Shown here one piece after another: positions 33,986 through 42,458 of a stretch of 64,000 nucleotides of DNA. Origin of the DNA: Amycolatopsis nalaikhensis. GTDB lineage: Bacteria; Actinomycetota; Actinomycetes; Mycobacteriales; Pseudonocardiaceae. Below the pieces are notes generated by a model that saw only the letters and a list, made by a program, of their open reading frames with translations, did no database searches and was not told where the DNA came from. Every line of letters starts with the position of its first letter. The first letter of the stretch is position 1. The stretch covers positions 9,431,501 to 9,495,500 of the forward strand of contig NZ_CP127173.1 in the NCBI RefSeq assembly GCF_030264295.1, in the 5' to 3' direction. The position numbers and the translations under genes were made by a program.

Positions 33986-36048
33986 GACGGCACCGCCCGC
34001 AGGCTGCGCACGTCGAACGCGGCCCGGAAGCGGGCCCGCCACGGCACTCCGGCCAAGCCCTTGCGGATCGCGCGCACCGCGGACCACGCCTGGTCCACGG
34101 TCCGGTGGTCGGCCACCTCGCCGGACCACAGTGCGACGTCCACCTGCCGCGCCAGCCACCCGAGCCCCTCCGCGACGGACTTGTCCACAGTGGACGGCAG
34201 ACCGCGGGCCAGGTCGCGCACGGTCGCCCCGCGCGGTGCGGCGAATCCGTGTGCCCGCAGGACGTCCCGCGCCTCCTGCCACGCGGCGACAACGGCGTCC
34301 GCGCCGGTGCGGCGACGCCGCCGGGCCGTGCGCACGGCCCGCGAGACCGGGATCGCCGCGGTCAGCAGGACGAGCGCCGCGACGGCGCCGAAGCCCAGCC
34401 AGGCGGCCGAGCGGACGAGTCCGTCGAACGGCGAACCGCCGCCGGTCGGCTCGCCACCTTCGTCGTGCGGCACGTCCGGGTCGTGCAGCTGCGGCTGGGG
34501 CGGGAGCTCCCGCCGCGCTTGGTCGATGGCACCGGCCAGCGCGCCCGCCGCCGCACCCGAGCCCCGGGCCGCGCCGCCCGCCGGGTCGAGCGGCACCCAG
34601 CCGACCCCGGCGACGGCGACCTCGGGCCAGGCCACCGCGTCTCCATTGTGGACGGTCACGAGACCCCCGCCGCCGGGCGGGGCCCGGAACCCGACCGCGA
34701 TCCGGGCCGGGATGCCGACGATCCGCGCCAGCGCGACGTACGCGGCGGCGAACTGCTCGCTGGTCCCGGCCCGCGTCGTCGACAGGAACGCGCTCAGCTG
34801 TGGCCACCCGCTGCCGGTCGGCAACACGGGCCCGGTGGCCAGGCGGTAGTGCCCGGCGAGGTAGCGCTCCAGCACCAGTGCGGCCCGGAACGACGGCCGC
34901 AGCCCGCCGGTCGCGGTCTTCGCCAGCTCGGCGACGCCGGGTGGCACCTGCCCGAGCCCGCCGGTCACCGCTGCCGGGTCGATCCCGGCGTCGAGCAGGT
35001 CTTCCGGCGCGACGGCCGGTTCCCGCCAGCCGAGTTCGTAGGCGACCGCACCGTGGCGGTCGGGCAGCAGCAACGTGCCGGTGCGCGGGTCGACCAGCGG
35101 CGCGATCCCGGTGACCGCGGCGGGTTCGGCCTGGCTCGGCAGCCAGGGGCCGCCCGAGTCCGGCGGGACCGTGATCCGCGCGTGGTGGGCGGCCTCGCCC
35201 AGCGACGACCCCAGCCGCAGGTAGTTCGCGTCGGCTCGCCACGTGGCGCCGTCGAACTCCTCGAGGACGGCGGTCCGCCAGCGGTCGACCGGCGCGGTGC
35301 TGGTGTAGCTGAACACGGGCAGTGCCGGGTGGGACAGCCGGTCCGCGACGTCGTCGAGCGGGTCGTCGACCCGCAGGGACGGGGGCGCGGCGGCTTCGTG
35401 GTCGATGGCCAGCGACGGCCGGGTGCCCTGGTCGACCGCGGTGAGCCCGATCGCGGCGGCCACCGCGAGCAGCGCGGACGGCACCACCAGCAGCGCCCGC
35501 CCACCACCGCGGCGGGTGAGGGCGAGCAGCGCACCGGCGACGACGCAGTACGCCAGCCCGGCCGCCGTCGCGACCGGTCCGGTCAGCGGCGCGTAGGCCT
35601 GGCTCAGCCCGGCGACGGCCAGTCCCGGCCCGAGCGCCACGACCGGACGGCGGAGCAGTTCCACGCCGAGCACCGCGGCGACCAGCACGGCCAAGGGCAC
35701 GAACAGGACCAGCTCCGGTTCCGGGCGGGCGGGCCAGGTCGACTGCAGGGTCAGCTGCCAGGATCGGGTGACGCCGTCGAGGAGGCCGCGCAGCATCGCC
35801 GCGTCCGGCAGGCCCGGGCCGAACTCCAGTTCTCCCAAGGCAAGCAGGCCGACGAGGAGCGCGGCCACGGGCCGCAGGGCACCGATCCGGGCGCCGAGTT
35901 CGACAGCGACGAAGACGGCCACCAGCACCACGGCGACCGGCGCCACCAGCGGGCCGAGGCCGAACACCGGCGCGAACAACAGTCCGGGCAGGCCGGTGGC
36001 GAGCAGCAGCAACGCCGACGTCAGGCGTTCTGTCCACTGTGGAGTCAT
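33979..36048 (-). CDS. Transglutaminase-like membrane protein lacking catalytic residues
   Basis: A 689-residue protein of the type found beside MoxR/DUF58 genes. About six membrane helices (1-205) precede an outer transglutaminase-like domain (about 390-490), then another helix and a cytosolic tail. The usual catalytic Cys and His are replaced: GTSEQFA (429-434 region, Ser430) and DAVAW (470-474, Val472); only the Asp of WVPLDP (488) remains. The fold is likely kept without protease or cross-linking activity. Overlaps: ATGA with DUF58 upstream and 7 bp with the pseudokinase downstream. Confidence 0.85.
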   Translation of the reverse strand: MTPQWTERLTSALLLLATGLPGLLFAPVFGLGPLVAPVAVVLVAVFVAVELGARIGALRPVAALLVGLLALGELEFGPGLPDAAMLRGLLDGVTRSWQLTLQSTWPARPEPELVLFVPLAVLVAAVLGVELLRRPVVALGPGLAVAGLSQAYAPLTGPVATAAGLAYCVVAGALLALTRRGGGRALLVVPSALLAVAAAIGLTAVDQGTRPSLAIDHEAAAPPSLRVDDPLDDVADRLSHPALPVFSYTSTAPVDRWRTAVLEEFDGATWRADANYLRLGSSLGEAAHHARITVPPDSGGPWLPSQAEPAAVTGIAPLVDPRTGTLLLPDRHGAVAYELGWREPAVAPEDLLDAGIDPAAVTGGLGQVPPGVAELAKTATGGLRPSFRAALVLERYLAGHYRLATGPVLPTGSGWPQLSAFLSTTRAGTSEQFAAAYVALARIVGIPARIAVGFRAPPGGGGLVTVHNGDAVAWPEVAVAGVGWVPLDPAGGAARGSGAAAGALAGAIDQARRELPPQPQLHDPDVPHDEGGEPTGGGSPFDGLVRSAAWLGFGAVAALVLLTAAIPVSRAVRTARRRRRTGADAVVAAWQEARDVLRAHGFAAPRGATVRDLARGLPSTVDKSVAEGLGWLARQVDVALWSGEVADHRTVDQAWSAVRAIRKGLAGVPWRARFRAAFDVRSLRAVPSC

Positions 36049-37172
36049 GGGGCGACCGCGTTCCAGCGCCGGGCCGCGTCGGCGGCGTCGGAGACGTCGA
36101 GGACGGTCGCGCCGGGAATCCCGGCGAACGCTCCCGAGCCGCAGAAGACGAAGACGACGAGCGGCGCGAAGCGGTCGCGCAACGCCGCCAGCGCGGCCCG
36201 GTCGGCGGGGGTGCCCCCGGCGGTGACGACGGCCAGCCCACCGGCCCCGTCCCGGGTCAACGGCTCGGGCACCAGCGCCGCACCGGAGGACGGTTCGAGC
36301 ACGCACAGCGCGTCCAGCAGCGGCCGCAACGCCGGCACCCCGCCGGAGGTGTCCAGGTCGAGGCCGCCCGAGGACACCAGCCGCGCCGGGCGGTCCGCGC
36401 GCGCGGCCGAGGTGACCAGCGACGCGACGAGGTCGACCGCCTCTTCGAGCACCGGCCCCCGCAGGCGGCTGTCCAGCAGCGCGGTGAACCGCGGCTGGTC
36501 GGGGTCGGCGAAGTCGCGGACCATCAGCTGCCCGGTCCGGGCCGTCGCTTTCCAGTGCAGGTGCCGGATTTCGTCGCCGGGCACGTACTCCCGCACCTCG
36601 CGCAGGTCGTACGACCCGCGCAGCCGGTTGTCGGCCGCGGTGCCCTCGTGGTGGTGGCGCGGGCGGCCGCCACCGGGCGGGTGCAGGACGTGCACCCGCG
36701 GGTGCACCCACAGCGTCGCGATCTCCCCGGCCGCGACCTGCCGCCTGCCGAGCCCGAAGGGGTCGCCCCGGTCCAGGGTGAGCGGGCCGACCTGGTGCCG
36801 GCCGCGCCGGTCCGTGGGCAGCTCGTAGCGGTGCACGGCCTCGGCGTTCGGGGCCAGCGCGCGGATCCGGACCGCGCGCAGGCCGCCGCCGAGCCGGTCC
36901 CCCGCGCTGAACGCGACCTGCCGCCGTCCGGTCGGGTTGTGCACCCGGAGCGTGGCCACCGCGGGCTTCCCGCGCTCGACGCGGTCCGGGTAGATCTCGC
37001 GCGTGACGGCGACGCGCGGACGGCGTCCGGTCAGCAGCACCGCCGCCACCAGCGCGCCCGCACCGGCCCCGGCGATCGCCAGGAAGAACGGGTAACCGGC
37101 CCACTGGCCGGCGGAAAAGAGCACGACCGTGCCCGCGAGAACCCCGGTACCGCGCCGGGTCAGCCCGATCAT
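36045..37172 (-). CDS. DUF58 protein
   Basis: A 375-residue protein: two N-terminal membrane helices (GVLAGTVVLFSAGQWAGYPF, then FLAIAGAGAGALVAAVLL), a beta-rich region, and the DUF58 signature REYVPGDEIRHLHWKATART near residue 200, leading into a von Willebrand A-like fold. It is the standard partner of MoxR ATPases. TGATG overlap with MoxR upstream and ATGA overlap with the transglutaminase-like gene downstream show one operon. Confidence 0.88.
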   Translation of the reverse strand: MIGLTRRGTGVLAGTVVLFSAGQWAGYPFFLAIAGAGAGALVAAVLLTGRRPRVAVTREIYPDRVERGKPAVATLRVHNPTGRRQVAFSAGDRLGGGLRAVRIRALAPNAEAVHRYELPTDRRGRHQVGPLTLDRGDPFGLGRRQVAAGEIATLWVHPRVHVLHPPGGGRPRHHHEGTAADNRLRGSYDLREVREYVPGDEIRHLHWKATARTGQLMVRDFADPDQPRFTALLDSRLRGPVLEEAVDLVASLVTSAARADRPARLVSSGGLDLDTSGGVPALRPLLDALCVLEPSSGAALVPEPLTRDGAGGLAVVTAGGTPADRAALAALRDRFAPLVVFVFCGSGAFAGIPGATVLDVSDAADAARRWNAVAP

Positions 37173-38134
37173 CAGCCCTTCGTCCCCGCCTTCATCGGTG
37201 CCGGGGTGGCGTCGAGGACCTCGTCCACGACGCCGGTCGCGCGCCGCCCGTTCAGCTCGGCGTCGGCGGTCAGGATCAGCCGGTGGGCGAGCACGGCGTG
37301 GGCGACGTCCTTGACGTCGTCGACCGTGACGTACGAGCGGCCGTCCGTCGCCGCGAACGCCTGCCCGGCGCGGATCAGCGCGATGCTGCCGCGCGGGCTG
37401 GCCCCGTAGCGCAGCGCGGCGTGCGTGCGCGTCGCCGCCGCGAGCCGGGCGGCGTACTCGCAGACCGCGCGGTCGACGTGCACCGCGCGGACCTGCTGGA
37501 TCGTCCGCTGCAGCGTCGGGATGTCCACCACCGGGGTCAGGTCGTCGGGGCCGACGCCCGCGCAGTCGCCCATGATCACCATGACCTCGGCCGCCAGATC
37601 CGGGTAGCCGACGTCGAGGCGCATCAGGAACCGGTCCAGCTGCGCCTCGGGCAGCCGGTAGGTGCCCGCCAGCTCGATCGGGTTCTGCGTGGCGACGACC
37701 AGGAACGGCCACGGCACCTCGTGGCGCACCGAGTCGACCGTGACGGTCCGCTCGGCCATCACCTCGAGCAGCGCCGACTGCGTCTTCGGCGTGCCGCGGT
37801 TGATCTCGTCCGCCACCACGAAGTTCGCGAACACGCCGCCGGGGTGGAACTCGAACCGCTCTTCCTTCTGGTGGTACACCGGCACGCCGGTGATGTCGCC
37901 GGGCAGCAGGTCGGGCGTGAACTGGATGCGGTTCCACGCACCGCCGACGCTGCGGGCCAGGCAGCGCGCCAGCGTCGTTTTGCCGACGCCGGGCACGTCT
38001 TCGACGAGCAGGTGCCCTTCGGCGAACAAGGCGGTGACGGCGAGGCGCACCACCTCCGGCTTGCCGCGCAGGACACTGTGGACGTTCGCCGCGATGCGCT
38101 CGTAGACGGCGCCGGGCGGGAGTGCTGGGGTCAT
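37172..38134 (-). CDS. MoxR-family AAA+ ATPase
   Basis: A 320-residue AAA+ protein. Walker A is DVPGVGKTT (46-54) and the Walker B region VVADEINR is near 112. RLPEAQLDRFLMRL and a sensor-2 type C-terminus with SPRGS are typical for MoxR. The ATG at 38134 follows GGAAGAG and overlaps the FN3 gene stop (ATGA); a GTG at 38146 is possible but less likely. MoxR ATPases act as chaperones that remodel or activate von Willebrand A-like partners, here most likely the DUF58 protein. Confidence 0.9.
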   Translation of the reverse strand: MTPALPPGAVYERIAANVHSVLRGKPEVVRLAVTALFAEGHLLVEDVPGVGKTTLARCLARSVGGAWNRIQFTPDLLPGDITGVPVYHQKEERFEFHPGGVFANFVVADEINRGTPKTQSALLEVMAERTVTVDSVRHEVPWPFLVVATQNPIELAGTYRLPEAQLDRFLMRLDVGYPDLAAEVMVIMGDCAGVGPDDLTPVVDIPTLQRTIQQVRAVHVDRAVCEYAARLAAATRTHAALRYGASPRGSIALIRAGQAFAATDGRSYVTVDDVKDVAHAVLAHRLILTADAELNGRRATGVVDEVLDATPAPMKAGTKG

Positions 38135-40206
38135 CGGCTCTTCCACTGGATCCGGTTGGAGGTGATCCGGCCGTCCGGGGTCATGACGCTGACCCAGATC
38201 GTCTGGCCGGGTTCGTCGTAATCGAGCTCGTCGTAGGTCAGCGAGCCGTTCGCGTTGGTCCGCGCCGACTCGGTCTGCACGTTGGCATTGCTGTCGGAGC
38301 TGAGCCTGATGGCGTAGGTCGTGTTCGGCGCGAAGCCGGTCATCGTCACGTTCACCCGCGCGCAGTCCGGCGCGTCACAGTTGTCGGTCGTGGTCGGAGC
38401 GCCTTGGCTGATGGTGATCTTCGGCGACGGCACGGTGATCGACTTCGAGGCCGCGGCGCCGTTGCGGGTCTCCCCGTCCGGGGTCCTGGTGACCGCCCGA
38501 ACCGTGAACGTGTAGGTGTTTCCCGCGCTGAGCCCGGAGTACTGCGTGCTCGTGCCGGACACGGTTTGCTGCGCGAGCCCGGTCCCGGTGACGACGTAGT
38601 GCACCAGCTGCCCGCCCCCGAGGTCCGGCTGGGTCCACGACAGCGACGCGCGGCCGCCGCGGTAGGTCGCGGTGAGCTTGGGGGCCGCCGCGGCCGCCGC
38701 CGGGGTCGCGGACGCCGACGCGCCCGGCCCCGTGCCCGCCTTGTTCACCGCGACGACCGTGAACGTGTAGCGGGTTCCGTTGGCCAGCCCCGAGATCGTG
38801 GCCTGCCGCGTGCCGCCGCCGACCGTGCGCGAACCACCGGCCCAGCTGATCCGGTAGGACGTCACGGCCGCCCGGTTGTCCGCGGCCGCGCCCCAGCTCA
38901 CCGTCGCCGAGCCGTCGCCGCCGGTCGCCGACACCCCCGGCGGCGCCCCGGGCGGACTGGCCGGGACGGCGGGCGGCGACGGGTTCCGCGGCGGGGGCGG
39001 GTTGTGCGGCTTCGGCTTGTCCCCCGCGTCGACGTCCGGCTGGCTCCCGGTGCCCGGCCGCGGCACGGGCGGCTGCCCCGGCGTCGGGTGTTCCGGCACG
39101 GGCTGGTCCGGTTTCCCGGCGGGTGGCACGACGGGGACGTCGGTGACCTTCCCGTCCTTGCCGACGACCAGGACGTGGGTGCCCTGCCCGCCATCGACGT
39201 AGACGCGGGCGTCTTCGCCGCGGACGAGCCGCGACGTGCCTTCGCCGGGCGGCACGGGCTTGGCGTCGGTGGGCCTGCCAGCGGCGTCGAAGGTGAGCAG
39301 GGTGCCGGTGTCGCGGTTGACGAGCGCGACGACGGACCCACCGGCCACCGGGCCGTCGTAGTGCCCGGCGGGCAGCGCCACGACGATCGGCTTCCGCGGG
39401 TTCGGCGCCGGATCGACGAGGTAGAGCCGGTTCGCCGACGGGTCGAGCACGGGCACCCGGCCCGCGACGTCGTTGGCCGCCGGCCGCAGCTCGGCCGTGG
39501 CCGCGACGCCCATCGGCACGGCGGTGCCGAGCCCACCGGCTTCGACCGCGCGTACCGAACCGTCGGTCGTGTCGACGAAGTGCGGCGCGTCGCCGACCAA
39601 GGTCAGCGCGCCGCCGTGACCGGCGGGCAGCGGCACCGGGCAGGACGAGAGGCTGACGGCACCCCGGTCGAGCCGGCAGAGCAGGCCGGAAGTGGTGCGG
39701 GGCAGCCAAAGCGTGCCGTCGGCGGCGGCGACCGGGTCACCGACCGGGCCACCGGCGGACATCGTCGCCACCGGGTCCCCGAGCCGGGCGATCTGCCCGG
39801 CCCGGCGGTAGACGACGTACGGACCGCCGACGGTCTCCACCCCGACGGGCACCTCCACCGCGGGCGGCACCATCGACGGCCGCGCCGTCAGGTCGGACTT
39901 GCCGAACTCCGTGATCCGCTCGCTGCCGACGACGTAACCGCTGGCGTCGCCCTGCAGGACCTGGCTGCCCTGGTCACCGGGGACGGCGGCCTGCGCGTCG
40001 ATGCCCGCGGTGCCGCCGTCGACGTGGAAAGCCACGTGCAGCACGGAGTTGTAGACCCAGTGGCCACCGGGCACCACCCGCAGGCCGGGCAGCGGGTGGG
40101 CGGCCCCGGTGACGGCGGCGGCGACGCCCGCGGTCACGACCACGACGATCCCGGCGACCGGCAACCGGGCCCGCCACGAGTACTTCCAGCGTGTGCTCTT
40201 CGTCAC
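38131..40206 (-). CDS. Membrane-anchored FN3-domain protein
   Basis: A 691-residue protein starting at GTG 40206. One N-terminal membrane anchor (LPVAGIVVVVTAGVAAAVTG), then a beta-propeller-like region (about 60-350) with repeated short strands, a Pro-rich linker (about 360-425), two fibronectin type III domains (about 425-605) and a C-terminal beta domain with a Cys pair (DNCDAPDC). It is the first gene of the operon with MoxR, DUF58, transglutaminase-like and kinase-like proteins and is probably their extracellular client or sensor. Confidence 0.85.
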   Translation of the reverse strand: MTKSTRWKYSWRARLPVAGIVVVVTAGVAAAVTGAAHPLPGLRVVPGGHWVYNSVLHVAFHVDGGTAGIDAQAAVPGDQGSQVLQGDASGYVVGSERITEFGKSDLTARPSMVPPAVEVPVGVETVGGPYVVYRRAGQIARLGDPVATMSAGGPVGDPVAAADGTLWLPRTTSGLLCRLDRGAVSLSSCPVPLPAGHGGALTLVGDAPHFVDTTDGSVRAVEAGGLGTAVPMGVAATAELRPAANDVAGRVPVLDPSANRLYLVDPAPNPRKPIVVALPAGHYDGPVAGGSVVALVNRDTGTLLTFDAAGRPTDAKPVPPGEGTSRLVRGEDARVYVDGGQGTHVLVVGKDGKVTDVPVVPPAGKPDQPVPEHPTPGQPPVPRPGTGSQPDVDAGDKPKPHNPPPPRNPSPPAVPASPPGAPPGVSATGGDGSATVSWGAAADNRAAVTSYRISWAGGSRTVGGGTRQATISGLANGTRYTFTVVAVNKAGTGPGASASATPAAAAAAPKLTATYRGGRASLSWTQPDLGGGQLVHYVVTGTGLAQQTVSGTSTQYSGLSAGNTYTFTVRAVTRTPDGETRNGAAASKSITVPSPKITISQGAPTTTDNCDAPDCARVNVTMTGFAPNTTYAIRLSSDSNANVQTESARTNANGSLTYDELDYDEPGQTIWVSVMTPDGRITSNRIQWKSR

Positions 40207-40226
40207 GGGAGCGGACAGTAGCCACG

Positions 40227-40250
40227 CGAGCCGGGAGGGGTCCCGGCTCG
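40227..40250 (-). terminator. Hairpin terminator between DinB and FN3 genes
   Basis: A perfect 10-bp stem CGAGCCGGGA/TCCCGGCTCG with a GGGG loop lies 8 bp beyond the DinB stop and 21 bp before the FN3 gene start. Confidence 0.65.
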
Positions 40251-40257
40251 GCGGGCG

Positions 40258-41016
40258 CTACTGCCGCCCCGCCTCGAGCACCGCGAGGTCACGCACCGCG
40301 TAACGGTGGTGCTCGGCTTCTTCCTTCAGCACCACCTTGAGGCACCGGCGCACGACGTACTCCTGCTCGGGATACGGGTCGGCCGGTTTGCGACCGCAGA
40401 CCCGGTCCAGCTCGGCCGCGGTCAGCCCGTCGACGACCCGCCGCATCACGGCCATCCGGGCGAGCCGCGGCGACAGCACCTCCTCCAGCGTCGGAGTGGC
40501 ATCGAGGGTGAGACCGAGCTTCGCCGCCTCCTCGGGCGGCATCCCGCCCGCGGGAAAGCCCAGCGGGTGGTAGGGCGAGTCCTCCTCGAGCACGGCGTTG
40601 CCGAGCCAGGCGTCGCTGGCGAACAGCAGGTGCCGGTGCGTCTCGACGAACGACCATTCGCCGTCGACCTGCTTGTGCAACTCGGCTTCGGGCAACAGCT
40701 TCGCCCGCTCGAGCGTCGCACTCCACAGCTTCTCGATGGCGTCCCAAGCGGCCCGGTAGTCCTCGGGAGAAGTCGCCTCACGGGCGAGCACCCGCGCGGG
40801 GTGCCGCCGATCGAGCTCGGCCTCGACATACGCGGTCACGTCGACGTCGTTGACGACGACCCGCTCGAAGTCACCCCCGAGGGAGACGTCGCCGCCGTAG
40901 CAGTCGACGATCTTCAGCCCGCTCACCTCGCAGTCGCGGATCTCCAGGCCCGCGAGGTCGCACAGGTGGACACGGGCACCGCGGAACTGATCACTCTGGA
41001 CGTATTCGGAAACCAT
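40258..41016 (-). CDS. DinB-family protein with pentapeptide-like N-terminus
   Basis: A 252-residue protein. The first 65 residues form a short beta-helix-like region (FRGARVHLCDLAGLEIRDC, then VSGLKIVDC). A DinB four-helix bundle follows (from about 80; WSFVETHRHLLFASDAWLG, and EEAEHHRYAVRDL at the end) with His residues placed for metal binding. The family includes thiol-dependent enzymes and DNA-damage-linked proteins. Standalone gene; no function can be assigned. Confidence 0.75.
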   Translation of the reverse strand: MVSEYVQSDQFRGARVHLCDLAGLEIRDCEVSGLKIVDCYGGDVSLGGDFERVVVNDVDVTAYVEAELDRRHPARVLAREATSPEDYRAAWDAIEKLWSATLERAKLLPEAELHKQVDGEWSFVETHRHLLFASDAWLGNAVLEEDSPYHPLGFPAGGMPPEEAAKLGLTLDATPTLEEVLSPRLARMAVMRRVVDGLTAAELDRVCGRKPADPYPEQEYVVRRCLKVVLKEEAEHHRYAVRDLAVLEAGRQ

Positions 41017-41057
41017 CGGGGCAGTCTCGCGGACTCCTCCCGCCCGCGCCACGCGTT

Positions 41058-41147
41058 TCAGGCCGATGCCGGGCTGTGTTCGGCGGGGAAGGGCAGGCCG
41101 GTCGGTTCCTCGGAGATCGTCCGGATCCGCCGGGCCCCGACCACCAT
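41058..41147 (-). CDS. Possible 29-residue small protein
   Basis: A short frame with a strong ribosome-binding site (GGAGGGGAGG) just before its ATG (41147) ends at TGA 41058, 41 bp upstream of the DinB start. The peptide is MVVGARRIRTISEEPTGL then a Pro/Ala/His tail. It could be a leader peptide or the remains of a larger gene. No similarity is recognised. Confidence 0.25.
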   Translation of the reverse strand: MVVGARRIRTISEEPTGLPFPAEHSPASA

Positions 41148-41204
41148 GCCTCCCCTCCCATCGCCGGGACCCATCCGGCCGGGAACCCGCGGTGCCGACC
41201 GGAT

Positions 41205-42371
41205 TTACGCCGAGACCGCGACCGGCGCCGGAACCGTGTGACGACGGCGCGCCGGAAGCATCAGGGTCGGGTGGGAGACGCTCCACGCCGCGCTCGTGCA
41301 GATCAGTTCCTTGAGCCGCGCGGCGGGCTTGCCGGTCAGCGCCGACGGTTTGGGCCGGTCGTCCGGGTGCACCCACTGCACGATCGCGTCGTGGCGGCCG
41401 AGGCTGACGCACTGCGCCGTGTAGCCGATCTTGTTCTCCGGCAGCGCGCGGCCGGTCAGGCGGGCGGCGATGGCGTCGGCCGCCTGGTAGGCCGTCGGAA
41501 CCCCCGAAGCGCACGACATCCGCAGCGGTGTGCCGTTCGCTCCCGGTGCGAACGCGGCGTCCCCGACCGCGTAGACGTCCGCGTGCGACACCGACCGCAT
41601 CGTTTCGTCGACGACGATCTGCCCCGTCGCGGACACCTCCAGGGTCGTCGCCGCGGCGATGGGGTGGACGGCGAACCCGGCCGTCCAGACCGTCACCCGC
41701 GCCGGGAGCACGCGGCCGTCCGCGGTGACCGCGCCGGTCGGCTCCACGCCCGCGATGTCCGTGTGCTCGTGCGCGGTGATGCCGAGGCGGGCGAACGCCT
41801 TGCGCAGGTGCGCCTGGGCCTTTTCGCTCAGCCAGTCGCCGAGGCCGCCGCGGGCCGCGAGGGCGACGTCGAGGTCCGGGCGGGCTTCGGCGATCTCGGT
41901 GACCGCTTCGATGCCGGTCAGGCCACCTCCGACGACGAGCACCGCTTCGCCCGCGGCGAGGCCGGCCAGCCGCTCGCGCAGCCGCAGCGCGGACTCCTTG
42001 CCCGCGAGGAAGTGGGCGTGCTCGGTGACGCCCGGGACGCCGCAGTCGGCGGCCGTGCTGCCGAGGGCGTAGATGAGCGTGTCGTAGGCGATCTCGCCGT
42101 CGTCGAGGGAGACGGTCTTGCGGTCGACGTCCACGGCCGCGACCCGCGCCTGCCGCACCCGCACGCCGGTGCCCGCGAAGAGGTCGGTCAGGGCGCGGTG
42201 CCGCAGGTCCTGGCCGGTCGCGAGCTGGTGCATGCGGACGCGTTCGACGAACTCGGCGTCGGCGTTGACGAGCGTGATCTCGGTGTCGGCGGGGTGCAGC
42301 CGCTTGGCCAGGCGCCCGGCCGCGTTCGCTCCGGCGTACCCGGCTCCGAGGACGACGATGCGGTGCTTCAT
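41205..42371 (-). CDS. NDH-2-like FAD-dependent oxidoreductase
   Basis: A 388-residue flavoprotein. The FAD-binding motif VVLGAGYAGANAA lies at 5-17, the NAD(P)-binding motif VVGGGLTGIEAVTE at about 150-163 and the second FAD motif ADVYAVGDAAF near 283. It resembles type II NADH dehydrogenases. ATG 42371 follows GAGGGAA. It lies 87 bp downstream of the ECF41 sigma factor on the same strand. ECF41 factors typically control a neighbouring oxidoreductase gene, so this is the likely target. Confidence 0.85.
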   Translation of the reverse strand: MKHRIVVLGAGYAGANAAGRLAKRLHPADTEITLVNADAEFVERVRMHQLATGQDLRHRALTDLFAGTGVRVRQARVAAVDVDRKTVSLDDGEIAYDTLIYALGSTAADCGVPGVTEHAHFLAGKESALRLRERLAGLAAGEAVLVVGGGLTGIEAVTEIAEARPDLDVALAARGGLGDWLSEKAQAHLRKAFARLGITAHEHTDIAGVEPTGAVTADGRVLPARVTVWTAGFAVHPIAAATTLEVSATGQIVVDETMRSVSHADVYAVGDAAFAPGANGTPLRMSCASGVPTAYQAADAIAARLTGRALPENKIGYTAQCVSLGRHDAIVQWVHPDDRPKPSALTGKPAARLKELICTSAAWSVSHPTLMLPARRRHTVPAPVAVSA

Positions 42372-42431
42372 GGTTTCCCTCATTCCTGTCCGGCTGGGGT
42401 GTCGCTCCCTGAACCGGGCAGCGGCACGAAA

Positions 42432-42438
42432 CCTGACA
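42432..42438 (-). promoter_or_regulatory. Possible ECF41 -35 element
   Basis: Read on the minus strand this is TGTCAGG, close to the ECF41 -35 consensus TGTCACA, 61 bp upstream of the oxidoreductase start. A matching CGTC -10 element 16 bp downstream is not clear, so the call is weak. Confidence 0.3.
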
Positions 42439-42458
42439 GGAGTGCGGTGTGATCCGGG

